64,000 bases of DNA, from contig NZ_JAINFL010000007.1 of assembly GCF_022458895.1 (NCBI RefSeq), positions 262,544 to 326,543 of the forward strand, written 5' to 3'. Of this stretch, positions 28,058-37,874 are shown one piece after another. Source of the DNA: Roseihalotalea indica. GTDB taxonomy: Bacteria > Bacteroidota > Bacteroidia > Cytophagales > Cyclobacteriaceae. Within the stretch, counting starts at the first letter, position 1. Each line of letters opens with the position of its first letter. A program made the translations under genes and the position numbers. The notes under the pieces are model-generated. The model did no database searches and was not told the origin of the DNA. It saw only the letters and a program-made list of their open reading frames with translations.

Positions 28058-28144
28058 AATTCTTTTTCTTCAAAGCTAGTATGACAGCCCGCTAATGGCC
28101 CCACACCTTTGTGTAGTATTTAGGTTGGCTCAAAGAAAAAGTAG

Positions 28145-28741
28145 TTAAAGCAATGCGGTGAGTTCGGCTCGTCCGGCTACATCAAACTTGGAGTAGATAT
28201 TCTTGACGTGGAATTTGAGGGTATTCATAGAAATGAATAACTGTTCGCAGATCTGCTTATAGGAAGCACCCCGGCACAGTAAGCGGCATATCCGCTCTTC
28301 CTGTTCGGTAAGTTTTACACCAAAGCGAGTAAAGTTTATTTCATTCTGTTGCTGAAGACGTTGATAGTTGCTCCAGGCAATGGAAATGGTGGTGATGAGT
28401 GTTTTCTCCTGGAAGGGTTTTACCAGGTAACCGTACGGACCTTGTTCCTGAGCAGCAGTCAGAGTCTCTTCATCGGAGAAAGAGGTAAGGAAGATATAGG
28501 GGATTTTGTACTGATCGTGGATGACTTCGGCAATGTCAATACCGCCGGGGCCAGTGCCCAGGTAAATGTCCAGTATGGCAAAGTTAGGATTTGCTGCCTT
28601 AAGCAGATCGTAGGCCCGCAGTGCATTTTTGGCTACACCCACTACGTGAAAACCTTCACTGCGTAATAACGATTTGATGTCGGTGGCGATGATAGGATCA
28701 TCTTCTACGATAAGTATTTTCAGGTTGGTGCGAGACTGCAT
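28145..28741 (-). CDS. Response regulator, receiver plus LuxR-type DNA-binding domain
   Basis: 198 residues. The receiver domain has the acidic EDD pocket, phospho-acceptor Asp58 in ILDIYLG, and the conserved Lys in YLVKPF. A linker leads to a C-terminal LuxR helix-turn-helix (LTEQEERICRLLCRGASYKQI, FISMNTLKFHVKNIY). It shares one base with the kinase gene (TGATG), so the two form a coupled two-component pair. Targets are unknown. Confidence 0.92.
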   Translation of the reverse strand: MQSRTNLKILIVEDDPIIATDIKSLLRSEGFHVVGVAKNALRAYDLLKAANPNFAILDIYLGTGPGGIDIAEVIHDQYKIPYIFLTSFSDEETLTAAQEQGPYGYLVKPFQEKTLITTISIAWSNYQRLQQQNEINFTRFGVKLTEQEERICRLLCRGASYKQICEQLFISMNTLKFHVKNIYSKFDVAGRAELTALL

Positions 28742-30819
28742 CAGGCTGCTGTTTGATATTCTTTGAATACGGCCACCACCTGCGTGCCTTGCTGCCCATT
28801 GATTTCCAGTTCGCCTTCCAGCTTATCCACCAGGGCCTGAATAAGTTCATAGCCGTATGAATTCCCATCTATTACCTCTTGCGGACTTGCGATACCCACA
28901 CCGTTGTCTGCTACAGAAAGGTACAGGCCATCATCTTCCTCTCTTAAAATTACCTCAATGCGCCCCTTTCCGGTGGGGAAAGCATACTTAAGCGCATTAG
29001 TAATTAACTCATTAATCACCAATCCCAGGGGAATGACAGTATCTACATCCAGTATAAGGTCATCGATGTGCGCTTCAACCCGGATTTGCTCCCGTGATAT
29101 GTTATAAGTATCAAACAGGTTTTGGATTAGCTTCTCAAAATACGTGCGAATGGCGATGCCGGTAAGGTTCTCGTGCTGGTATAAATCCTGATGAATAAGG
29201 GACATGGTTTGTACGCGGCTTCGCCCTTCATTTAAAGCATCTACGGCAACCTGCTCTGTTACCTGCCGCGATTGTATGCTTAACAGAGAGGAAATTACCT
29301 GAAGGTTGTTTTTTACCCGGTGATGAATTTCCCGCATCAGCACGTCTTTTTCTTTTAGAGACCGCTGTATTAATTTGTTTTGCTGCTCTATCTGCCCTTT
29401 TTGCCGAAAAACCTGGTAGAGCAATATACCCAGTATCAAGAGCACTGCCAGTAGTCCTGCAATAGCAATGCGCTGATTGGAAACCCGGGCCGATTGAAGA
29501 GCCTCCTGCAATTCTAACGTAGTGATTCTTTGCTGGTTGATTAGCTCTTTTTTACTAAATTCATTCTCGAGCCGCAAGGTCGTCAGTGCTTCCACATTTT
29601 CTGCATTTAAAATAGAGTCTTTAAGGCTAAACGCGGCCTCCAGATAAGCAATGGCCCGTTCGGGATGACTGCTCTTATGGACACGATATAGTCCCTCCTG
29701 AGCCTGATAGCGTAAGTTCATGTCGCGCATTTCTTCGGCCAGCCCCAGAGCTTGCTGGTAATAGTTTTGAGCGGCAGCATCATCTCTTAGTTGCTCGTAA
29801 CTGCGGGCTAGTTCTAAAAAGCTAAAAGCCTGATCTCTTTTGTTTTCGTGCTCCCGTGCCAGCGTAAGGGCCTGCTGATTGTACTCTATAGCTTCCTGAT
29901 AGTTGCCTTGCAGATTGGCTACTTTACCCAGGTTGTTGAGCGATGTTGATAGGTTGTTAATAATACCAATCTCTTCTTTCATTTTGATACTTTCCTTCAG
30001 ATAGTAAGTAGCACTATCCAGTGCAGACAAATCAGTATAGGCTGCGCCAATATTATTTAAAGCGTTGGCAACCCCCTGAAGCTGCCCTGTTTCTCTGCTC
30101 ATCTCCCGGTACTGCTGATAATACTGAATGGCTCGTTGGTGGTCTTTCTGCGCCTGGTAAACTCGTCCGATATTATTAAGTACTACCGCCTGTGCTCCCT
30201 TATGGTCAACTGACTTAAAAATATCCAGTGCTTCCAGGTACACTTTCATTGCCGACTGGTAGTCGCCCTGGGCATCGTAAATTAGTCCCAGGCTATTGCG
30301 GATGGTGCCGCGAGGGAAGGTGTCGGCACGGGTTTCAAAGATAGCAAGAGCCTCTTCGTACATAAGGGCTGCCTGATCCAGCTCACCTCGCACCCGAAAG
30401 GCTACTCCTAAATTGCTGAGGGCTCGGGCATACCTTCGTTCGTCTTCTTCTTTAGTAAGACGGGATAAAATTTGCTGGTGATAATAAGCGACAGAGTCCA
30501 TATTACCCAGCGAATGGTGGGCGGCACCATAGTAGTGCAAATGATCGGCTTGCTGCCCTGGGCTCGCTTGTGAGATAAGCGGGCTGATGGCATTCAGCAA
30601 CTCAATAGTCTGATGGGGCTGCGAAGAAAATAACTGATCGGCAATGTTCAGGGTAAGGCTGATGCGAGTAGTATCGGTTGGGCCTTTTTTCTTTAGCTGG
30701 AGGAGAAGGCCATCGGCTGGAGTATTCTGGGCTGAAAGGCCGTGGGCTAATGCAATGAGAACAAATGCAGGAAGCCTTTGCTGGATAATAAGCCGGTGCA
30801 GTAATGTGCAGAGTATCAT
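28741..30819 (-). CDS. TPR-containing sensor histidine kinase (HisKA_2 type)
   Basis: 692 residues. A signal peptide is followed by about seven tetratricopeptide repeats in the periplasm (about 90-380, for example ALSNLGVAFRVRGELDQA), a coiled segment, one membrane helix (IAIAGLLAVLLILGILLYQVF region) and a cytoplasmic HisKA_2 dimerisation domain with phospho-His in EIHHRVKNNLQVISSLL. The ATPase domain has NELITNALKYAF and VADNGVGI. It phosphorylates the regulator encoded directly after it. The TPRs probably sense a protein or envelope signal. Confidence 0.92.
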   Translation of the reverse strand: MILCTLLHRLIIQQRLPAFVLIALAHGLSAQNTPADGLLLQLKKKGPTDTTRISLTLNIADQLFSSQPHQTIELLNAISPLISQASPGQQADHLHYYGAAHHSLGNMDSVAYYHQQILSRLTKEEDERRYARALSNLGVAFRVRGELDQAALMYEEALAIFETRADTFPRGTIRNSLGLIYDAQGDYQSAMKVYLEALDIFKSVDHKGAQAVVLNNIGRVYQAQKDHQRAIQYYQQYREMSRETGQLQGVANALNNIGAAYTDLSALDSATYYLKESIKMKEEIGIINNLSTSLNNLGKVANLQGNYQEAIEYNQQALTLAREHENKRDQAFSFLELARSYEQLRDDAAAQNYYQQALGLAEEMRDMNLRYQAQEGLYRVHKSSHPERAIAYLEAAFSLKDSILNAENVEALTTLRLENEFSKKELINQQRITTLELQEALQSARVSNQRIAIAGLLAVLLILGILLYQVFRQKGQIEQQNKLIQRSLKEKDVLMREIHHRVKNNLQVISSLLSIQSRQVTEQVAVDALNEGRSRVQTMSLIHQDLYQHENLTGIAIRTYFEKLIQNLFDTYNISREQIRVEAHIDDLILDVDTVIPLGLVINELITNALKYAFPTGKGRIEVILREEDDGLYLSVADNGVGIASPQEVIDGNSYGYELIQALVDKLEGELEINGQQGTQVVAVFKEYQTAA

Positions 30820-31131
30820 GAATCTTGGGTATGGTAGCTTTAGATCCGGTTAAGTAGATTTTTGCGGCTCGAGTTGGCAAATGTGAGTCAGTCTCATATT
30901 TCTATCCAATAAAATACAAAAGTATTTTGGTTTACAACAAAGTTTGCGAAGTCTGACACATTGAAACAGGAAAAATTAGCTTTGTCCCCTGCTAACTATG
31001 AGTTTCTCTGAGCAATAGATTGTAATCATGCTGGTTTATTTCTTTTTTTTAGCCCGCTTAGGAATCAGCTTCCTGACTGCGCTCTTTTGCGCAATTCTGC
31101 TACCTTTACAGCTACCAAACGGATCCGCTAT
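30820..31131. other. Divergent intergenic region
   Basis: It separates the kinase/regulator pair (minus) from the deiminase-like gene (plus). Single -7-like elements are present on both strands (plus TAGCTTTG at 30977-30984; minus TACTTTTG at 30917-30924), but neither has a matching TTTG at the right distance, so promoters are only suggested. Confidence 0.4.
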
Positions 31132-32619
31132 ATGAACCACAATGTCCACGTAACTTCAGAGATCGGTACCCTCAAACGCTTGCTTATCCACAGCCCGGAT
31201 GCGGGTATCGGGAAAATTGTGCCGCGCATTAAAGACCAGCTTCTGTACGATGATATTGTCTATCTGGATAAGATGCAGCAGGAATACAGCGAGTACCTTC
31301 GGGTGTTGCTCTGCTTTCTTGATCCCGATAAGATCCAGGGAAAAGCGGGTGATGCGGCTTACGAGGCTTCGGTAATAAACAATCGCTTTGATTCGGAAAT
31401 GGTGCTGAACGTAGAGCAAATGCTGGAGCGAATTCTTCAAAATGAAGAAGTGAAATATCTGCTGGTTCCTTCAGTATGTGCTATTGAAAAGTGTGGGCTA
31501 CGCACCCAGAAACAACTGCTGGAAACGCCACCGGAGAAACTAGCGAATATTTTGATTACCGGTATTCTGGAAGATGAGAACGGACAGGAGATTATCCTGT
31601 TTCCACCCATTCCCAACCTGATCTTCACTCGGGATATTGGCATCACTATTCATGATCATATCCTGTTGAGTAAGCCTTACGAAGATGCCCGCGATCGGGA
31701 AGCGTTATTATTCAAGTACATTGCCCATTTTGAGTTATTGCGCCAAACCACTACCCACGAACCGGATGAGTTAGCCCAGCAGGTTATCGAGTTGCAAGAG
31801 CCTAATCTCTTCTATGTATCCAGCGAGGAGGAAACACAACAAAAAGTAGTGACCGTTGAAGGAGGCGATGTGATGATGATCAGCCCAGGACACTTACTGG
31901 TCGGGTTGAGCGAGCGGACATCGTTGCCCGCCGTAGAGCAGTTGGTAGAAAATCTCTTTCAGCGTGATCTGATCCAGAAAATATCGATCATCAAAATTCC
32001 CCGTCGTAGAGCGTACATGCACATTGACACCGTTTTTACGCAGGTAAAGCGGGATACTTGGATTGTGTTTAGCCCCTTTACCAAGCAGGAAATTAACCGG
32101 GCTAAACAGTTTAATGTGGCAGGGGCTATTCAGGGACAAAAAAATATCGAGCCTACCCATGAGGTGGAAGTTGTGCAGTTCTTTCGCCAACCCGAAGCCA
32201 ATAGCTCCTACAGCATCCTCACTACCCGGCTAGACTACCTGGACGATCTGCTGGAACAGGTGAGTAAGGAGGATTTTGGAGCAACGCACTGTGAAATTAT
32301 TCCCAGCGCTGGGGGTGAGTTTCCCTACAGCGAGCGAGAGCAATGGACAGATGCCTGTAACTTTCTGGCCGTGCGAGAAGGGGTGATCATTGGCTACGAC
32401 CGCAATATCAAAACGGAAGATGAGTTCCGAAAACGAGGCTTTGCTGTGCTGCGTTCGTCCGATATTATTACCCAGGTAGAGCAAGGCAAAAGCATTGATG
32501 AGGTAGTGACTGGCGATACGTTGATTTTGCTACCTTCCGGGGAACTGTCCCGTGCCCGTGGGGGAACTCACTGCATGAGTATGCCGCTCTTACGAGATCA
32601 GGTAGATGTTTGGGCGTAG
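31132..32619 (+). CDS. Arginine deiminase family protein
   Basis: From ATG 31132 (a TTG at 31087 is less likely) the protein is 495 residues. All four landmark motifs of arginine deiminases are visible: FTRDIGITI, EGGDVMMIS, YMHIDTVF (catalytic His) and GGTHCMSMPL (nucleophilic Cys). It is roughly 80 residues longer than classical ArcA, the extra length lying between the His and Cys motifs. The expected reaction is arginine to citrulline plus ammonia. A second enzyme of the same superfamily follows, so the pair probably acts on arginine and citrulline. Confidence 0.85.
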   Translation: MNHNVHVTSEIGTLKRLLIHSPDAGIGKIVPRIKDQLLYDDIVYLDKMQQEYSEYLRVLLCFLDPDKIQGKAGDAAYEASVINNRFDSEMVLNVEQMLERILQNEEVKYLLVPSVCAIEKCGLRTQKQLLETPPEKLANILITGILEDENGQEIILFPPIPNLIFTRDIGITIHDHILLSKPYEDARDREALLFKYIAHFELLRQTTTHEPDELAQQVIELQEPNLFYVSSEEETQQKVVTVEGGDVMMISPGHLLVGLSERTSLPAVEQLVENLFQRDLIQKISIIKIPRRRAYMHIDTVFTQVKRDTWIVFSPFTKQEINRAKQFNVAGAIQGQKNIEPTHEVEVVQFFRQPEANSSYSILTTRLDYLDDLLEQVSKEDFGATHCEIIPSAGGEFPYSEREQWTDACNFLAVREGVIIGYDRNIKTEDEFRKRGFAVLRSSDIITQVEQGKSIDEVVTGDTLILLPSGELSRARGGTHCMSMPLLRDQVDVWA

Positions 32620-32776
32620 TAGTTTTTAAGTTCATAGTACATAGGTCTGAGTACAAAGTTTGCAGTTCATATAACTTTGAACCCCGTACTCAACACTCTG
32701 AACCGGGCCACAGCAGTTCTAAACTTTGAACTCTGAACCTTGAACTAAAAACTTCTATCTATTTTAGATGTAAACT
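32620..32776. repeat. Degenerate simple-sequence spacer
   Basis: The spacer is built of near-copies of a short phrase (CTTTGAAC, CTCTGAAC, CTTGAAC) with an inverted version at its start (AGTTCAT, GTACAAAG). No gene or hairpin stronger than this periodicity is seen. Confidence 0.5.
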
Positions 32777-33727
32777 ATGAAGAACAAGAACCAACAGCTT
32801 ACAGATACCATTCTGATGATCAGGCCGGTAAAGTTCGGATATAACGTAGAAACCGCTGAAAACAATCACTACCAGCAGGCATTGAGTGATGTGCCGCCCG
32901 AAGAAATACAGCGCCGGGCCCTGGAGGAATTTAACCAGTTTGTAGCCACGCTACAGCAACGGGAAGTAAACGTTATTGCCATTGACGATACTGCTCAGAA
33001 AGACACCCCTGATTCCGTATTCCCTAACAACTGGATTTCTTTTCATGATGATGGAACCGTAGTAACTTACCCCATGTGGGCTCCCAATCGGCGTTTGGAG
33101 CGTCGGGATGACATTCTTAGCACGTTGATAAAAGACTACGGATATATCATTCGCCGGAAAATAGATTACTCGCATTTTGAGACGGCGGAAAAGTTTCTGG
33201 AAGGTACCGGCAGTATGGTGTTAGACCGGCAAAACCGGATTGCCTATGCTTGTGTATCGCCCCGTACGCACCTGAATTTGCTGGAAGAGTTTTGCCTGGA
33301 GTTTGGCTATCGCCCTTTGGTGTTTATTGCCTCCCAGATGATTGACGAAGGCTTTGCTGAAATTTACCATACTAATGTGATGATGAGCATTGGCGAGGAT
33401 TTTGCTATTTTTTGCGGAGATGCTTTGAAGAACACCTGGGAAAGGCGGGATATCGTAGCCACCATTCGAGATACTGGGAAAGACGTGATTTTTATCTCCG
33501 AAGAGCAATGTAACCACTTTGCCGGAAATATGCTTCAGGTAAAAAACAAAGATGGAGAGCGATTGCTGGTGATGTCTGAACAGGCTTTTCAGTCATTATC
33601 AGCTGAGCAGGTGCAGCAGATCAAACAATTTACCGACATTGTGTATAGCCCGCTGAATACAATAGAAGCCTGCGGTGGGGGAAGTGCCCGCTGTATGATG
33701 GCCGAGGTATTTCTACCCAAAGCCTGA
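32777..33727 (+). CDS. ctlX: CtlX-like citrulline/arginine amidinohydrolase
   Basis: 316 residues of the guanidino-group-modifying superfamily. FPNNWISFHDDGTV, LEGTGSMVLDR, the catalytic-His region YHTNVMMSIG and the C-terminal GGGSARCMMAEVF with the nucleophilic Cys are all present. This combination matches the CtlX-type (citrulline utilisation hydrolase) family. It follows the deiminase-like gene by 157 bp on the same strand, which supports an arginine/citrulline breakdown role. Exact substrate is by family only. Confidence 0.8.
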   Translation: MKNKNQQLTDTILMIRPVKFGYNVETAENNHYQQALSDVPPEEIQRRALEEFNQFVATLQQREVNVIAIDDTAQKDTPDSVFPNNWISFHDDGTVVTYPMWAPNRRLERRDDILSTLIKDYGYIIRRKIDYSHFETAEKFLEGTGSMVLDRQNRIAYACVSPRTHLNLLEEFCLEFGYRPLVFIASQMIDEGFAEIYHTNVMMSIGEDFAIFCGDALKNTWERRDIVATIRDTGKDVIFISEEQCNHFAGNMLQVKNKDGERLLVMSEQAFQSLSAEQVQQIKQFTDIVYSPLNTIEACGGGSARCMMAEVFLPKA

Positions 33728-33742
33728 GCGCGGTAATACTTT

Positions 33743-35974
33743 CTATGTTTCAGATTGTAAGCTGGGTATCCGAATGGTAAAGCGGGTACCTTTTTCCAGC
33801 GTTGAGCTTACTTTTATGGTGCCTTTGAGTTTTTCCAAGGTTTCTTTCACAATGTATAGCCCCAATCCTGATCCTGGTTTAAAGTGATTAGCCCGGTAAA
33901 ACATATCAAAGATCTTTTCAATATAAGTGGGGTCAATGCCTATGCCATTGTCAATGATATGAATAATCGCTTCTTCAGCTATTACTGAAACCTTCACTTT
34001 TACATAAGATTCTTCTTCTTGCTCCCGGGTATATTTAAGTGCATTGGAAATGATATTTCCCAAAACAACTTGTAAGCGACTGTGATCTGAGTAAAATGGG
34101 TTAGTTTGTGATACTTCCAGAAGGGTTTTTACCGGAATGGTATGGTCTATAAACTGGTATTGTTCAAAGAGCACCTGTACGATTTCCTCAAAACAGATAG
34201 CTTCTACCTTTACTTCTAAACGTGCATTCCGAGAGAAATGAGTAAGGTCTGTAATAAATGTATCCAGCCGGTTCGCGCTTTTCTTCATGTGTTGCAAGTA
34301 ATCCTGCAGTGCTTCACCCATCTCTTCCATTTCCGATAAGGTGATTAGCCCCATAATAGATGTAAGGGGGGCGCGCAGGTCATGAGAGGCGCTATAAACA
34401 AAACGGTCCAGTTCTTCATTAACCTTTTGCAGATGTTGGTTACTTTCAATAAGCAGCGCTTCGGCATCTTTCTGGTCGGTAATGTCTGTCACCCGCATTA
34501 CTCCAAAGTCAGCACCTTTGAAGGCCGTAATTGCTAAATTACCCCAAAAAGGCATATTTTTCGCAGTAATAAATTCCTCCTCGCTTCTCCAGACTCCTGC
34601 GTTAGAAACCGTATCTCGAATGGTTTCAGACTCCAGTTCAGAAAAAGGGTTTTTCTGAAAATCCATACCATATTTCCCCAGAATATCCTTCTTCCGGTCA
34701 ACCTCAAAAATCCGAAGAGCGCTTTCGTTGCAGTCAATGAATTTTCCTTTCAGGTCTATCAGAAATAAAGCATCAGCGGTGCTGTTAAAAACAGATTTTA
34801 GTAGCCACTCTCGTTGTCTGATACGCTCTTCGGTAAGCTGGGAGGCCGTAACATCCTGAATAACTCCATATGCCCGAGTATAATTGCCATAGATACTTTC
34901 GTATTGGCCAATTACCCTAACCCATACATTTCGTTTCTGGGCAGTAACCATTCTAAGTTTCAGATCAAAGGACTCGCCCCTTAACAGCATATTGCGCAGT
35001 GCTTTTCTTATAATAGGTCGATCATCAGGGTGATAGAAATGAATGCTTCTTTTTAAGGTAACGGGCGAACCTTCCGGCAAATCGTGAATGCGGTACGTTT
35101 CGGGTGTCCAGCTTATTTGCTTGGTAAGTTCGTTGATCTCCCAGCCACCTACCCGAGCCATTCTGCTAGTATCTGCCAATAAAGCAGATTCTCGCTTTTT
35201 TCTGGAGACATCCCGGCCAACTGCTTGAATCTCAGTAACCTCTCCTTGCTCGTTACACACTCCTACCAGCTCCCAGGTTGTCCAGAAATACTCCTGCTGT
35301 TTGTTGTGGCATCTTACCTCAATAGATGTAGGGCGGCTTGGGTTCTCAAGGCAGTAAGCTTTCGCTTTGATGCACTGATGAGTGCTGTTGCGATCCATTA
35401 TTGAATATACTGGCTGATTCAGTAGTTCATCGGCAGAGTATCCAAAATGCTGTAGGGCTGCATTGTTCAGGTATACAAAGTGCCCGTTCAGATCGGTACG
35501 AATTACGTAGCTTGTTTGTGACTCAGTGATGGAAAGCAGCCATTGTTCTCGTTGCTGTAATTTCTTTTCCGTGTTTTTCTTGTCAGTAATGTCAAAAAAA
35601 CTGACAAACGCTCCTTGGTATTCATCTGCGTCTGAAAGTAAGGGGGAGGTATGAAGTGATAACCAGCGAAGTCCCTGCTTACAAGTAATACCTATTTCAA
35701 GCTCAGAGATATCATTTTTATGATTGGGAAGGTCAGATAATAATGTTTGTGCAGCTATTAAAGGGTTTCCAAAAGTGTCCACCATATTCCAACGGCGGTT
35801 TATTAGGGGGCGTCCTATCAGGCGATCAGGGGTGGCGCCAAGTAGCACCGAGGCTAAAGAGTTTATTTCTTTGATCTTCCCCTTTTTATCAATAAGAACG
35901 GTAGCGGTAGGCAAGCTATTAATAAAATGGAAAGGGTTTTGAGAAGGTATGTAATTATTTTTATATGCAAGCAT
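33743..35974 (-). CDS. Multi-PAS sensor histidine kinase
   Basis: 743 residues from ATG 35974; a GTG at 36025 would add 17. There is no membrane segment, so it is cytosolic. At least four PAS domains follow one another (about 20-125, 135-255, 270-390, 395-510; for example VIRTDLNGHFVYLNNAALQH and LFLIDLKGKFIDCNESALR). Then come HisKA with phospho-His in SASHDLRAPLTSIMG and an ATPase domain (NIISNALKYT, IIDNGIGI, GSGLGLYIVKE). No response regulator is adjacent, so it is an orphan kinase. It converges on ctlX, 15 bp away. Confidence 0.92.
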   Translation of the reverse strand: MLAYKNNYIPSQNPFHFINSLPTATVLIDKKGKIKEINSLASVLLGATPDRLIGRPLINRRWNMVDTFGNPLIAAQTLLSDLPNHKNDISELEIGITCKQGLRWLSLHTSPLLSDADEYQGAFVSFFDITDKKNTEKKLQQREQWLLSITESQTSYVIRTDLNGHFVYLNNAALQHFGYSADELLNQPVYSIMDRNSTHQCIKAKAYCLENPSRPTSIEVRCHNKQQEYFWTTWELVGVCNEQGEVTEIQAVGRDVSRKKRESALLADTSRMARVGGWEINELTKQISWTPETYRIHDLPEGSPVTLKRSIHFYHPDDRPIIRKALRNMLLRGESFDLKLRMVTAQKRNVWVRVIGQYESIYGNYTRAYGVIQDVTASQLTEERIRQREWLLKSVFNSTADALFLIDLKGKFIDCNESALRIFEVDRKKDILGKYGMDFQKNPFSELESETIRDTVSNAGVWRSEEEFITAKNMPFWGNLAITAFKGADFGVMRVTDITDQKDAEALLIESNQHLQKVNEELDRFVYSASHDLRAPLTSIMGLITLSEMEEMGEALQDYLQHMKKSANRLDTFITDLTHFSRNARLEVKVEAICFEEIVQVLFEQYQFIDHTIPVKTLLEVSQTNPFYSDHSRLQVVLGNIISNALKYTREQEEESYVKVKVSVIAEEAIIHIIDNGIGIDPTYIEKIFDMFYRANHFKPGSGLGLYIVKETLEKLKGTIKVSSTLEKGTRFTIRIPSLQSET

Positions 35975-36165
35975 GTTGAGTGGATATATCGCTTTAGTCA
36001 ATATTACGAATTCATGATCTTGCACATTGATCTGTTTGATGAAAAAGCTTTCACAAGTAAGGTTTAGTTAGACATTATTTTGCAAAAAATAGGTGTAAAC
36101 CGCTAGGTAATATTTGTATTGTCTAGGTAAGAATGATTTAATAAGGTCAACTGTCGAAAAGTTGA

Positions 36166-36852
36166 TCAGGTAAAGCGGCTAGCCCAGGTGCCACGTGCAG
36201 TGGGAGAGGCGGTTGCGGTTTTCAAAAGTTGCGTGTAGCGAGCGCGGGAAATTTCTTCGGCACCCAGGCGATCTAGGTGTGGGGTATGAACCTGGCAGTC
36301 TACCAGTTTAAGTCCGTGTTGGTGCAGATCACGAACTTTAGTAATAAAAGCAACTTTAGAGGCATTACTTACTCGCGAGAACATAGATTCTCCAAAGAAG
36401 ATCTGTCCTATCGAAATACCATATAGTCCTCCTACTAAAGTATCATCCTGCCAGGCCTCTACTGAATGAGCATACCCAAGTTCATGAAGATGAACATACG
36501 CTTCTAGCATCTCTTCGGTAATCCAGGTGCCGGGCTGGCTAGGGCGTTTTGTCTGCTGGCAGCTCCGGATAACCTGCCTAAAGGCGGTGTCGTAGGTAAT
36601 GGTAAATTTTTTCTGATTGAGTACCGGGCGCAGGCTGCGGGGAATATGAAGTTTTTCAGGAAATAGTACAAAACGCGGGTCCGGGGCATGCCAGATAATA
36701 GGCTGGTCTTCTTCGTACCAGGGAAAAATACCGGACCGGTAAGCTAGTAGTAGCCGTTCGGGAGAAAGGTCGCCACCCAGCGCCAGCCCGCCCCAGTCTT
36801 CGGCATGGTCTACCGGAGGAAAAATCAAGTCTTCAGAGAGCCAGTAGAGCAT
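36166..36852 (-). CDS. aat: Leucyl/phenylalanyl-tRNA-protein transferase
   Basis: 228 residues with the family signatures GGDLSPERLLLAYRSGIFPW, WHAPDPRFVL and GGLYGISIGQIFFGESMFS. It adds Leu or Phe to N-terminal Arg/Lys residues of proteins so that ClpAP degrades them (N-end rule). Its start overlaps the trpD stop by one base, so it is the last gene of the trp transcript, an unrelated gene carried along. Confidence 0.95.
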   Translation of the reverse strand: MLYWLSEDLIFPPVDHAEDWGGLALGGDLSPERLLLAYRSGIFPWYEEDQPIIWHAPDPRFVLFPEKLHIPRSLRPVLNQKKFTITYDTAFRQVIRSCQQTKRPSQPGTWITEEMLEAYVHLHELGYAHSVEAWQDDTLVGGLYGISIGQIFFGESMFSRVSNASKVAFITKVRDLHQHGLKLVDCQVHTPHLDRLGAEEISRARYTQLLKTATASPTARGTWASRFT

Positions 36853-37853
36853 TAAGCTGATGCAGTTTCACCGACCAGGCGCTGGAAGGTGCCCAGTGCT
36901 TTGCCCGATTCCAGCGATTCTCGGGCCAAGGCAATGCTCTCTTTCAAAGAAAGCTCAGGCTTACCGCAGTGAATGGCCATGCCGGCATTAGCCAGTACTA
37001 CCTCCTGCTGGGCTACCGTTCCCTTTCCATTCAAGATATGTAAGAAAGTCTGAGCGGCTTCCTCTACCGTTTCACCACCGTAAAGATCTTCGGGTGCATG
37101 CGTCTGAAAACCTAAGTCTTCCGGGTACAACAAGTACTCACCAGCATTGGTAATCATGCGAAATGGGCCGGTTAGAGAAACTTCATCATAACCATCCAGT
37201 GAATGCAGAATTACAAACTGCTTGTCTGTTTTTTGAAAGAGATAGGCATACAAGCGAGCAAGTTCCAGGCTGAATACGCCTACCAATTGCTTTTTCGGAA
37301 ATGAGGGATTTACCATTGGGCCCAGCATGTTGAAAAAAGTCTTCATCCCCAACTCCCGTCGTACTGGCGCCACATTTTTCATGGCTGGGTGAAACAAGGG
37401 CGCATGTAAAAAGCAAATACCCGCCTGATCCAGACTTTGCTTCAGCTTATCAGCATCATTGGTAAACTCATAGCCAAAGTGGGCCAGCAGGTTTGATGAG
37501 CCGCAAACCGATGATACTCCATTATTACCGTGTTTTGCTACATTTTGCCCGGCGCCCGCCACCACGAAAGAAGCTGTAGTAGAAATGTTGAAGGTGTCTT
37601 TTCCATCACCGCCCGTGCCGCAGAGGTCAATAGCATCGTACTCGGCAATATTCAGCGGAACACACAGCTCCAGCATTGCCTCCCGAAAGCCTTCTAACTC
37701 TTCCACGGTGATGCTCCGCATCAGGAAAACCGTCAGGAAGGCGGCCATTTGGCTCTGATTAAACTCACCCTGGGTTAAGCGTACGAGAATATCTTTGGCG
37801 GTTTCTTTATCTAACGATTTATATTCGATCAGGTCGTTTAGAATCTGTTTCAT
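36852..37853 (-). CDS. trpD: Anthranilate phosphoribosyltransferase
   Basis: 333 residues with the diagnostic CGTGGDGKDTFNISTTAS, KHGNNGVSS and, later, NMLGPMVNP. It transfers phosphoribosyl from PRPP to anthranilate, the second step of tryptophan synthesis. It lies between the four-helix-bundle gene and aat in the trpE-trpG-S23-trpD-aat operon. Confidence 0.96.
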   Translation of the reverse strand: MKQILNDLIEYKSLDKETAKDILVRLTQGEFNQSQMAAFLTVFLMRSITVEELEGFREAMLELCVPLNIAEYDAIDLCGTGGDGKDTFNISTTASFVVAGAGQNVAKHGNNGVSSVCGSSNLLAHFGYEFTNDADKLKQSLDQAGICFLHAPLFHPAMKNVAPVRRELGMKTFFNMLGPMVNPSFPKKQLVGVFSLELARLYAYLFQKTDKQFVILHSLDGYDEVSLTGPFRMITNAGEYLLYPEDLGFQTHAPEDLYGGETVEEAAQTFLHILNGKGTVAQQEVVLANAGMAIHCGKPELSLKESIALARESLESGKALGTFQRLVGETASA

Positions 37854-37874
37854 GAGAGTTTAATGGCTAAATTA

